This document shows, one piece after another, positions 1 through 5,903 of a stretch of DNA of 9,149 nt. Numbering within the stretch: position 1 is the stretch's first letter; each line of letters begins with the position of its first letter. Source of the DNA: Sphingobacteriales bacterium (GTDB lineage Bacteria > Bacteroidota > Bacteroidia > Chitinophagales > Chitinophagaceae); assembly GCA_024640385.1 (NCBI GenBank), contig JAHEFC010000136.1:1-9149 (forward strand), read 5' to 3'. A program made the translations under genes and the position numbers. A model generated the notes under the pieces. That model saw only the letters and a program-made list of their open reading frames with translations. It ran no database searches and was not told the origin of the DNA.

Positions 1-1
1 T

Positions 2-1366
2 ATACCCCTGCGCACCTGCAAACTGAACCTGACCCCGCAAAACATCGAGAAAGGAAAATTTAAAGTTTGCCTGGAATATCACCTGGGCAATTGCAAAGGG
101 CCCTGCGAAGCGCTGCAGAGCCGCCAGGATTACGACGAAGGATTGGGGCAGATCAGGAATTTCCTGAAAGGCAACCTCTCACCAGTGATCCAGCATTTCA
201 AGAACGAAATGAAGGAACATGCCTTGAAGATGGAGTTTGAAAAAGCCGAGATCATCCGCAAGAAGATCGAGCATTTGCAGAGTTACCAGGCCCGCTCCAC
301 CGTGGTAAATCCAAAACTGGGCGATATGGATGTTTGCAGCATTGCCGGAGAAGAGAATGAAAATTCTTATGTCAATTTCATGATGGTCAGGAACGGTGCC
401 ATAGTTGACAGCAAAACGGTGATGGTGGAGAAAAAACTGGAAGAAACCAGGGAAGAGCTCCTGTCTTTTGCACTGATCTATTTCAGGGAATTATTTTCTA
501 GTAAGGCGGAGGAGGTCATCATGCCCGTGGCTGTTGACTACCCCGGAGAGCATGTGACAATCACGGTGCCGAAAGGAGGTGACAAAAAGAAACTGCTGGA
601 GCTTTCCGAGAAAAATGTCAATTATTTCATAGAAGAACAGAAAAGACAGAGCCGGCTTCTGCTCACGAAAGGCGATAAGGATATGACCGGTGACCTTTTG
701 CAGCTACAGGACGATCTCAACCTGCAGGAATTGCCCGTGCATATTGAATGCTTCGACAACTCAAATTTTCATGGCAGCTACCCTGTTTCAGCCATGGTTT
801 GTTTTAAGGATGGCAGACCCAGTAAAAAAGACTACAGGCATTTCAATGTGAAAACAGTGGAGGGGATCAATGATTTTGCCACCATGAAAGAAGTAGTTGG
901 GAGACGCTACAAGAGGCTGTTATCCGATCGTCAGCCTTTGCCCCAGCTGGTAATTATAGACGGAGGCAAAGGCCAATTAAATGCTGCTTTAGAAGCCATC
1001 GATGAACTGGGTATCTCAGGAAGAATGACCCTGGTAGGTTTAGCGAAAAATGTAGAAGAGATCTTTTTCGCCCACGACCAGGAATCGCTGAAACTGCCCT
1101 GTGGCAGCAGCAGCCTCAACCTTATACGGTATATCCGGGATGAGGTCCATCGTTTCGGTATAAGCTTCCACCGTCAAAAAAGGGCGAAAGGAACATTCAA
1201 GAATGAGCTCGAAGGGATCAGGGGGATCGGCAGTAACACGGCAGATACTTTACTGAAAACATTCCGATCTGTAAAGAATATCGTAAACGCCAGCGAAGAG
1301 GAACTTGAAAATGTGGTAGGACAAGCCAAGGCCAAACTCATTCGGGAACACTTTGGGAGAATGTGA
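2..1366 (+). CDS. uvrC: UvrABC nucleotide excision repair endonuclease subunit C, 5'-truncated by window edge
   Basis: UvrC makes the two incisions flanking a DNA lesion after UvrA/UvrB recognition, in the cytoplasm. The open frame runs from base 2 with no start codon in the window; the TTG at 143 is an internal leucine codon. 454 residues remain, so by comparison with E. coli about 150 N-terminal residues (the GIY-YIG nuclease domain) lie upstream. Visible, numbering from base 2: four cysteines at about 6, 23, 31 and 35, with spacing close to the UvrC iron-sulfur cluster (C-x16-C-x7-C-x3-C); a UVR domain binding UvrB at about 60-95; and the RNase H-like nuclease core with CFDNS (Asp252), INDFATM (Asp291), IIDGGKGQ (Asp320) and DEVHRF (His383), matching the catalytic Asp/Asp/Asp/His set. 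A C-terminal helix-hairpin-helix region (about 402-450, EGIRGIGSNTA) binds DNA. The final Met codon and the TGA stop lie inside a GAATGTG-type repeat, so the repeat may have supplied the stop. The identification is secure. Confidence 0.97.
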   Translation: MPLRTCKLNLTPQNIEKGKFKVCLEYHLGNCKGPCEALQSRQDYDEGLGQIRNFLKGNLSPVIQHFKNEMKEHALKMEFEKAEIIRKKIEHLQSYQARSTVVNPKLGDMDVCSIAGEENENSYVNFMMVRNGAIVDSKTVMVEKKLEETREELLSFALIYFRELFSSKAEEVIMPVAVDYPGEHVTITVPKGGDKKKLLELSEKNVNYFIEEQKRQSRLLLTKGDKDMTGDLLQLQDDLNLQELPVHIECFDNSNFHGSYPVSAMVCFKDGRPSKKDYRHFNVKTVEGINDFATMKEVVGRRYKRLLSDRQPLPQLVIIDGGKGQLNAALEAIDELGISGRMTLVGLAKNVEEIFFAHDQESLKLPCGSSSLNLIRYIRDEVHRFGISFHRQKRAKGTFKNELEGIRGIGSNTADTLLKTFRSVKNIVNASEEELENVVGQAKAKLIREHFGRM

Positions 1367-1393
1367 TAAATGTGGTGAATGTGGTGAATGTGA
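1360..1393 (+). repeat. Short tandem repeat AATGTGGTG overlapping the uvrC stop
   Basis: The 9-mer AATGTGGTG occurs at 1369-1377 and 1378-1386, followed by a partial copy at 1387-1393. A diverged copy (AATGTGATA) at 1360-1368 contains the uvrC TGA stop. The motif AATGTG therefore appears four times in 34 bases, each nine bases apart. The same motif recurs at 1659-1690 and, inverted, at 1458-1480 and 2156-2216. Confidence 0.9.
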
Positions 1394-1481
1394 AGGATGC
1401 ATATGCTGGGGGCTTTTTACAGGATCTCATTCTTCTTCCCTCATTTTTTTCATATTACATTCCCCCACATTAGCCACATTT
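1368..1481. repeat. Imperfect inverted-repeat pair downstream of uvrC (gene-less)
   Basis: The left arm 1368-1391 (AAATGTGGTGAATGTGGTG...) is the approximate reverse complement of the right arm 1457-1481 (ACATTCCCCCACATTAGCCA...). Three AATGTG/CACATT-type blocks pair, with 1-3 base differences between blocks. About 65 bases lie between the arms, with no convincing gene. The arms are built from the same motif as the perfect inverted repeat around the four-helix-bundle gene, so this could be a related, shorter element. It could also fold as a hairpin at the 3' end of the uvrC message, but it has no T-run directly after it. Confidence 0.6.
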
Positions 1482-1601
1482 TCGACGATTGGGAGTTTTC
1501 ATCCGATAAGTGGATTAAAATTTCGTTCATCCCTGATGGTTATCACGAATGAGTGACTTATCTTTACCTCGGTTTTTCATAGGATATTGGATTTTAAAAA
1601 C

Positions 1602-1633
1602 GGGGCCGGATTTTTATCCTAGCCCCTTTTTTT
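1602..1633 (+). terminator. Intrinsic terminator
   Basis: GGGGC at 1602-1606 pairs with GCCCC at 1622-1626, and GGAT at 1608-1611 pairs with ATCC at 1616-1619. There is a one-base bulge on the left, TA on the right, and a TTTT loop. Seven T residues follow (1627-1633) and an A-run precedes the stem. It lies 235 bases after the uvrC stop, so it either ends a long uvrC 3' untranslated region or ends a short transcript starting in the spacer. Confidence 0.75.
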
Positions 1634-1658
1634 ATGTCACATTCATTAGAGGGCGATA

Positions 1659-1680
1659 AATGTGGGAATGTGATGAATGT
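1659..1680 (+). repeat. Left arm of the perfect 22-bp inverted repeat
   Basis: The arm begins AATGTGGGAATGTGATG and is the exact reverse complement of 2195-2216. Pairing stops on both sides of the arm. A further block, GGGAATGTGG, follows at 1681-1690. Within the left end, CACATTCAT at 1638-1646 can also pair with ATGAATGTG at 1673-1681 as a local hairpin. Confidence 0.93.
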
Positions 1681-1770
1681 GGGAATGTGGTGTGCACTAT
1701 GAGAAAAATCCCTGTTTTTTACCGTCATAATACTGATTTAACTCCCTCCCTCTGACTCTACCTTCAGGCC

Positions 1771-2133
1771 ATGGAGAACAATATCATCTACCAGAAAAGC
1801 CTGGCCTTCTCAAAACTACTACTCGATCTGATCAAAGACCTCGACTCACCTGCCTATAGGCATATCTTCTTTCAATTGAAAAAATCGGGCACAGCGATCG
1901 GTGCTTCAATTGCGGAAGCAGAAAGCGGACAAAGCATGGTTGATTTTATAAACAAGATGAAAATTGCGGATAAAGAAGCTAATGAAACGGTCTATTGGCT
2001 TAAGCTGCTGGAACAAGACTTTCCCCAGATCACGAACAGGCTGGAAGAACCAATAACAGACATAAAGAGGCTTCTTAGAAGTATACTGATCACCAGTACA
2101 AAAAGATTAAAGGAAAAGAAAGCATCGCGATGA
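1771..2133 (+). CDS. Four-helix-bundle protein, S23/intervening-sequence (TIGR02436-like) family
   Basis: This 120-residue, probably cytoplasmic protein has the hallmark order of the family: an early helix (YQKSLAFSKLLLDLIKDL), then QLKKSGTAIGASIAEAESG (about 36-54), DFINKMKIADKEANETVYWLKLLE (about 58-81), and a final basic helix (DIKRLLRSILITSTKRLK) ending in KEKKASR. The length is typical. Relatives are encoded inside intervening sequences of 23S rRNA genes in spirochaetes and Coxiella, and the bAvd accessory protein of diversity-generating retroelements shares the fold. The biochemical role is unknown; nucleic-acid binding is plausible from the basic surface but is inference. The ATG at 1771 is the only sensible start; no Shine-Dalgarno is seen. 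No rRNA or reverse transcriptase is nearby. A 22-bp inverted repeat flanks the gene, and the bidirectional terminator at 2248-2276 lies downstream. Confidence 0.92.
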   Translation: MENNIIYQKSLAFSKLLLDLIKDLDSPAYRHIFFQLKKSGTAIGASIAEAESGQSMVDFINKMKIADKEANETVYWLKLLEQDFPQITNRLEEPITDIKRLLRSILITSTKRLKEKKASR

Positions 2134-2138
2134 CCGGG

Positions 2139-2200
2139 CATTGAGCGCAGCGATACATTCACCACATTCATTCAACCACATTAAGCGCAGCGTTACATTC
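2139..2200 (+). repeat. Two 22-bp direct repeats with AGCGCAGCG core, period 40
   Basis: CATTGAGCGCAGCGATACATTC at 2139-2160 (first 20 bases: CATTGAGCGCAGCGATACAT) recurs at 2179-2200 with 20 of 22 positions identical. Each copy leads into CACATT blocks. They lie six bases after the four-helix-bundle stop codon and inside the right end of the inverted-repeat cassette. Confidence 0.85.
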
Positions 2201-2216
2201 ATCACATTCCCACATT
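2195..2216 (-). repeat. Right arm of the perfect 22-bp inverted repeat
   Basis: This is the exact reverse complement of 1659-1680. It overlaps the last six bases of the second AGCGCAGCG direct repeat. The next base, 2217, is the first base of the gldN terminator palindrome. Confidence 0.93.
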
Positions 2217-2302
2217 GTCGTATTAAAATTTTAAGCATAATAAAAAAGCCTCCCGGTAGAACCGGGAGGCTTTTTTATTATGCTTAAAATTTTTAATACG
2301 AC
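2217..2302. repeat. Near-perfect long palindrome, 41/42-nt arms, 3-nt loop
   Basis: The left arm 2217-2257 and the right arm 2261-2302 are reverse complements except for one extra A/T in an A-run (AAAA against TTTTT). The loop is AGA at 2258-2260. The outer part of the right arm is the end of gldN: the TAA stop (2293-2295), the Tyr and Ser codons and one base of the Trp codon. The left arm therefore carries an inverted copy of the end of a coding sequence, which is more symmetry than a terminator needs. Confidence 0.95.
2242..2276. terminator. Bidirectional intrinsic terminator between convergent genes
   Basis: A 10-bp stem, GCCTCCCGGT (2248-2257) with ACCGGGAGGC (2261-2270), closes a 3-base AGA loop. 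It is flanked by A6 (2242-2247) and T6 (2271-2276), so a U-run follows the hairpin on either strand. It would end the four-helix-bundle transcript from the left and the gldKLMN transcript from the right. Confidence 0.93.
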
Positions 2303-3330
2303 CATAGGTCCTGTTCGAAGTTGAATATCTTTTCCTTCACATTCTCTCCTTCAAGCAACCTAAGGATATCATCTTTCACATAACCCTTGATGTACATGTC
2401 ATAAGGATTCTCGATCGTTGATTTCACGATATAACTTGAGAAGAAACGGCTTTCGAAAAGTTCCTCCCAGCTCATCCTGGCACCGAAGTTCTTGCCATTG
2501 TAGACTTCGAACTTGGCGAGGGTTGGCCTCAGGTCAGGATAATAGACCCAGAACAGGGGGGCTTCACCCAGAACAACACCGGTGGCATTGTCGATATATG
2601 TTTTCAGCGGAGCAATTCCGAGAATACGTGCATAGAGCCTTGAAGATTCTTTATCGAATACCCATTCTTCCTTGATCCTGAACTTAGCGATATCATCAGG
2701 GTTGAATTCAGCACACACCACTGTGTCTTTGAATATACCTTTTGTACCGTTAGGATCTTTCACATAGTCAGGGATCTGTGTAGTATCGCATTTACCAGCA
2801 ACCATCTCACCGATCTTATCCAGCGTCATCGGGGTAGTGAAGCGGTCGTCCACTGTAGGATCGAAAGCTGTCACTTCACCGGAACGAAGGGCGTTCAGCA
2901 GGATGATGATGAAACGCTGGTTACCGTTATCCTCATCGGCTTTATAGCGAAAAGGCAGGTTCATTTTCTCGCGGATATCGATCTCCCTCCATACGCGCTC
3001 ACGATACCAGGCATCATCTTCGCGGATGTTCTCATGCGCGAGGGGAGTCCTGTCTTTCACGAGGTTTCTTTCCACTGCAGCATCATTGCGCAGGGATTTG
3101 CGTACGGTATCAAAAGCCAGGGGATCTCTTTTAGCTACCGGTTTAACTACCGTGTCCGCAGCCGCTGCATTCAAATTGGCACTGGCGGTATTGGATTTGG
3201 TGGTTTTCGTGGTGGTTTTCTTGGCAGTGGTCGACCTGGTGGTTTTTTTGCGGGTCTGGGCATCTGCCACATGACTCGCCAAACCGAAGGCGGCTACCAG
3301 TAAAACGTATTTGGCCAATTGGAATTTCAT
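2293..3330 (-). CDS. gldN: Gliding motility / T9SS periplasmic protein GldN (PorN)
   Basis: GldN is a periplasmic partner of the lipoprotein GldK. Together they form the ring-shaped complex under the outer membrane that GldM contacts, and it is needed for type IX secretion and gliding. The 345-residue product starts with a Sec signal peptide (hydrophobic YVLLVAAFGLASHVA, likely cleaved after VADAQ at about residue 25). A Lys/Thr-rich low-complexity stretch follows (about 27-50) and then the conserved GldN body: DDAWYRERVWREIDIREKMN, RFIIILLNALRSGEVTAFDP, FRIKEEWVFDKESSRLYARI, FWVYYPDLRPTLAKFEVYN and the C-terminal SWEELFESRFFSSYIVK. Length is normal for the family. It lies 68 bases after gldM in the same operon and is the last gene. 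Its stop codon is inside the terminator palindrome. There is no second paralogue (gldO) here. Confidence 0.97.
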   Translation of the reverse strand: MKFQLAKYVLLVAAFGLASHVADAQTRKKTTRSTTAKKTTTKTTKSNTASANLNAAAADTVVKPVAKRDPLAFDTVRKSLRNDAAVERNLVKDRTPLAHENIREDDAWYRERVWREIDIREKMNLPFRYKADEDNGNQRFIIILLNALRSGEVTAFDPTVDDRFTTPMTLDKIGEMVAGKCDTTQIPDYVKDPNGTKGIFKDTVVCAEFNPDDIAKFRIKEEWVFDKESSRLYARILGIAPLKTYIDNATGVVLGEAPLFWVYYPDLRPTLAKFEVYNGKNFGARMSWEELFESRFFSSYIVKSTIENPYDMYIKGYVKDDILRLLEGENVKEKIFNFEQDLWSY

Positions 3331-3398
3331 GATTCTCTACAGTTTACGATACAAAATAAACGATTCTATATCAGTACTTATTGTTTGATCTGTTAATC

Positions 3399-4946
3399 TT
3401 ACTTCAAACTATATGATAAGCTTCCGTTCAGGGTACGCACCCTTCCGCTTGGATCCTTCACCTTGATGTCGTTGATCACCACCAGCGCACCTGGCTTCAG
3501 TTTAGCCACCAGGTTGGCAGCTGCGCCACTCCACCTGTTGCCATTTACCTGTGTAGGTACATAGTCAGGGATGTCGGGGCTCATGGCACCCAGGGTATAG
3601 CTTACCACTTCGTAAGGAGCGTCGAATTCAGAATCTTCCAGTTTAGCGATCACACCACCCATGGCCTTGAAGTTGGCAGTAGGTACAGGACCAGGCTTCA
3701 GGTTACCCACATAAGCTGCGGGGAGAGGAAGCATTTTCACACGGAAAGTTACTTTGCCGGCGGCTTTTCCTTCAACCAGTACAGTTACAGTATGTTCACC
3801 CGGATCTTTCGGTTCGGCGATGTATTTAGCACCACTCACTTTGCGGATAGAGCCACCAGAGAAAGTTGCATTAACTTTTTCAGCACCTGCACCTGCAGTA
3901 ATGGTAAGCGGGTTCGGAACACCAATGTAGAGTACATTCATCTTGTCAGCCATTACAGCCACACCAGAAGGAGCACCTACAGTATACTCGATGGCTTTAG
4001 AAGTTTCCTTCAATTCACCGGTATTGGGATCAACATATTTTACAGTTACGTTCATTTTGCGTGAACCTGTTCCGCCTACTGCGAATTTGGTTTCAGCAAC
4101 ACCCCTTTCGTTAACGGTGATGTTTCTGCCATCAATTGTTACAGTTGGCTTTACAGATGCGTTGAAAGCACCAAGACCAGCCTGTACTTCCATCTCTTCG
4201 CCAGGCATGAAGTAAGTAGAGTTGGTACCGATCAGCGGCTCGAACTTGTCGAGGATCAGCTTAACCGAACCTACCTGGTTAGCACAGAATGTGGCAACCT
4301 GGCTCTCTGTATTCTTCACGTCGTTCTGGTACTTGCTCAGCATGGTGAGTGCAGCAACAGTTGGCGTCATGTGGAAGTTGGTGTAAACCCAGTCTTTCAC
4401 GGGGTCTCCGGTCATTTTGTTACCTGACGCAGACTTTGGAATTTCCAGGTTCAGGGGAAGTTTGCTGGCCAGCGCTTTTGAGATCTCAGGATCGATGGCG
4501 AGAATATTCTTTTTGAAATTCTCTAAAGTGCTGTACAGGGTTTTACCTTCTCCTTTGGTATCGAACAAACGGGTAGCCGCATCGATATTATCTTCTTTGA
4601 AAGAGGAATCACCACTTGCGGGGTCATATCCTGCTTCTTTCATCAGATCAAGCTTGTACTTGTCGATAAGATCAGAGGCCTGCTTAGCGAGTTCGCGTGC
4701 TTTGTCCGCTTTAGGTTTCCAGATCGCTGCTTTCTCAGCAGTTTTCGGATCCTTCAGCATCTCGTTGAAATTCTCGTAGATGCCGTTTGTGGACGAGGTT
4801 AGAATATTATTTGATTGCTTCAGGCTGTTATCAACAACCTTGAAGGCGTTTATGATTTCAGCAGATACATTCAGCGCCAGCAGTGCCGTCAACACGAGGT
4901 ACATCATGTTGATCATCTTCTGCCGCGGTTCTTTAGGTAGTGCCAT
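3399..4946 (-). CDS. gldM: T9SS/gliding motor protein GldM (PorM)
   Basis: GldM is the inner-membrane-anchored protein that carries motion from the GldL proton channel across the periplasm to the GldK-GldN ring. The product has 515 residues, close to the usual length. The N-terminus PRQKMINMMYLVLTALLALN shows the short cytoplasmic segment with the conserved Arg (Arg8, matching Arg9 of Flavobacterium johnsoniae from memory) and a single transmembrane helix at about 11-28. The periplasmic part begins with the helical first domain (about 35-220, including the region before KDWVYTNFHMTPTVAALTML). Three beta-rich immunoglobulin-like domains follow (roughly 225-320, 325-400 and 405-515, ending NGSLSYSLK). 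The boundaries are estimates. The start is 51 bases downstream of the gldL stop, without a clear Shine-Dalgarno sequence. Confidence 0.97.
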   Translation of the reverse strand: MALPKEPRQKMINMMYLVLTALLALNVSAEIINAFKVVDNSLKQSNNILTSSTNGIYENFNEMLKDPKTAEKAAIWKPKADKARELAKQASDLIDKYKLDLMKEAGYDPASGDSSFKEDNIDAATRLFDTKGEGKTLYSTLENFKKNILAIDPEISKALASKLPLNLEIPKSASGNKMTGDPVKDWVYTNFHMTPTVAALTMLSKYQNDVKNTESQVATFCANQVGSVKLILDKFEPLIGTNSTYFMPGEEMEVQAGLGAFNASVKPTVTIDGRNITVNERGVAETKFAVGGTGSRKMNVTVKYVDPNTGELKETSKAIEYTVGAPSGVAVMADKMNVLYIGVPNPLTITAGAGAEKVNATFSGGSIRKVSGAKYIAEPKDPGEHTVTVLVEGKAAGKVTFRVKMLPLPAAYVGNLKPGPVPTANFKAMGGVIAKLEDSEFDAPYEVVSYTLGAMSPDIPDYVPTQVNGNRWSGAAANLVAKLKPGALVVINDIKVKDPSGRVRTLNGSLSYSLK

Positions 4947-4997
4947 TTCTAGTTGGATTTAAAATTAAGATTAGGGTTTTTCAACTTAACACTACAC

Positions 4998-5759
4998 TTA
5001 TGAGCGGCCTTGCATTGCAGCCAGCATGTTACCATAAACCTGGTTCAGGTTGCTGAGGTTACGTGACAGTAATGAAATTTGCTCTTGTGTTTTCTTAGCG
5101 TCATCTACGCTGCCCTGCATAGCCTGTGAAGCCTGTACAAGATTTCCGTAGAACTGATTCATCGCCTTCAGGTGATTGTTGGTATCCTGAAGCTCGAGTT
5201 CGTAGATCGTGTTCAGTGAACCAAGATTCTTGGTCAGGGTCTGAACCTGCTCATGGAACTGGCGGGTGCTTTCAGCGGCGCTGTTGAAATGGCCTATAGT
5301 TGTGGTTGCACTCTGGTATGCATCTTTCATACTTCCAAGGGCAACTGCAGCTTCTTTTGTTTTCTGTGTGTAGTCGGCAGTGGCAGCATGGATATCAGCG
5401 ATATCTTTCATCTTGTCAACTGTGGTTCCGAATTTTGAGAAGTTTTCACTCAGGCGCTTCATGTTTGCAGGGTTGATGTCTGCTTCAGAAAGCATCTTAT
5501 CCATAGAAGCCAGGGCAGGGTTACCTGCATTGCCTAATTTAGGAAGAGCTTCTGCAAGTTGTGCCATTTCCTGACCGGGAGGCGGGAGGAATGCATACAC
5601 GAGGAAGATCGCTGCTTCAGTTAAAAGACCAATTGTCAGCATGATGTCTGCGAATGATTTGTGCAGAATTTTTGCCCATGCACCGAAGATAACGACCGCA
5701 GCACCTACGCACACGATTACGTTAACGAGTTTGTCTGTTTGTTTGTTTGTACCTGCCAT
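4998..5759 (-). CDS. gldL: T9SS/gliding motor protein GldL (PorL)
   Basis: GldL forms the proton-conducting inner-membrane ring of the T9SS motor around the GldM transmembrane helices. The product has 253 residues. Two transmembrane helices occupy about 12-30 (VNVIVCVGAAVVIFGAWAK) and 38-57 (DIMLTIGLLTEAAIFLVYAF). Lys30, His33 and Glu48 correspond to conserved polar residues (Lys27, His30 and Glu49 in F. johnsoniae, as I recall them); the Glu is the proposed proton-handling residue. The rest is a cytoplasmic, largely helical region rich in Gln/Asn/Ser with coiled-coil character, ending with the conserved LSNLNQVYGNMLAAM. The Glu often found at the end of helix 2 is Leu58 here. It lies 144 bases after gldK with a strong hairpin between them. 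Confidence 0.97.
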   Translation of the reverse strand: MAGTNKQTDKLVNVIVCVGAAVVIFGAWAKILHKSFADIMLTIGLLTEAAIFLVYAFLPPPGQEMAQLAEALPKLGNAGNPALASMDKMLSEADINPANMKRLSENFSKFGTTVDKMKDIADIHAATADYTQKTKEAAVALGSMKDAYQSATTTIGHFNSAAESTRQFHEQVQTLTKNLGSLNTIYELELQDTNNHLKAMNQFYGNLVQASQAMQGSVDDAKKTQEQISLLSRNLSNLNQVYGNMLAAMQGRS

Positions 5760-5803
5760 AACGATGAAATTTTGATGGTTTTAATTGGATTTTTGGGGGA
5801 ATA

Positions 5804-5840
5804 TTATGCTACGTAAAGAATTTCTCTTTACATAGCATAA
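5804..5840 (-). ncRNA. Intercistronic hairpin between gldK and gldL
   Basis: On the minus (mRNA) strand a 16-nt arm (TTATGCTATGTAAAGA, complement of 5825-5840) pairs with TCTTTACGTAGCATAA (complement of 5804-5819) around a 5-base GAAAT loop. The only non-Watson-Crick position is a U-G wobble in the mRNA; on the other strand it would be a C-A mismatch, so the structure favours the gldKLMN transcript. No U-run follows, so it is not a standard terminator. It is more likely an RNA-processing, stability or attenuation element. It begins 63 bases after the gldK stop codon. Confidence 0.75.
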
Positions 5841-5903
5841 GTTCCATTAAGGGGTTATTAAAATTTTTGTATACTCTTGGGTTTGGGTTCCAGCTCTGTT
5901 CAC

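Larger units (their letters stand above)
1367..1770. other. Gene-poor spacer between uvrC and the four-helix-bundle gene
   Basis: These 404 bases hold no open frame I would defend. Contents in order: AATGTG tandem repeats and their inverted partner (to 1481); an A/T-rich stretch 1482-1600; an intrinsic terminator at 1602-1633; a second AATGTG cluster at 1659-1690; then a pyrimidine-rich leader ahead of the ATG at 1771. A TATCTTTA at 1559-1566 resembles the Bacteroidota -7 element, but I see no good TTTG about 19 bases upstream. The frame starting at 1353 gives a Cys/Gly-rich peptide only because the repeat is translated. Confidence 0.7.
1659..2216. mobile_element. Putative inverted-repeat cassette carrying the four-helix-bundle gene
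   Basis: A perfect 22-bp inverted repeat (1659-1680 and 2195-2216) encloses 514 bases whose only gene is the 120-residue four-helix-bundle protein. Additional AATGTG blocks continue inward on the left (1681-1690) and CACATT blocks inward on the right (2163-2182), so the ends are compound. The right end abuts the gldN terminator palindrome with no gap (2216/2217), which looks like an insertion boundary. No transposase is present and no target-site duplication is obvious, so mobility would have to be supplied in trans. Calling it mobile is inference; the repeat geometry is directly visible. Confidence 0.4.

Noticed and set aside
1360..1393. CRISPR-like array
   Set aside because: The units are 9 bases and contiguous, with no unique spacers of 30 bases or so and no cas genes; it is a simple tandem repeat.
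1353..1556. Open frame of 67 codons giving a Cys/Gly-rich N-terminus (GECDKCGECGECEGC)
   Set aside because: It overlaps the end of uvrC, begins at a TTG codon, and its cysteine pattern is just the AATGTGGTG tandem repeat read in frame; the remainder is low-complexity Ser/Phe with no recognisable domain.
1771..2133. Diversity-generating retroelement (bAvd-like accessory gene)
   Set aside because: No reverse transcriptase, template repeat or variable-repeat target gene is visible; the sequence fits the general S23/four-helix-bundle family better.
3026..3303. Plus-strand open frames opposite the gldN N-terminus
   Set aside because: They mirror the Lys/Thr-rich low-complexity region of gldN on the opposite strand and have no independent support.
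2293..3330. Whether this could be gldO, the gldN paralogue, rather than gldN
   Set aside because: It directly follows gldM in the canonical K-L-M-N order and is the only copy in the window; the name gldN is the simplest call.
3331..3398. Separate promoter for gldN in the gldM-gldN spacer
   Set aside because: A/T-rich, but no TAnnTTTG element in the right orientation; the spacing is compatible with a single operon.
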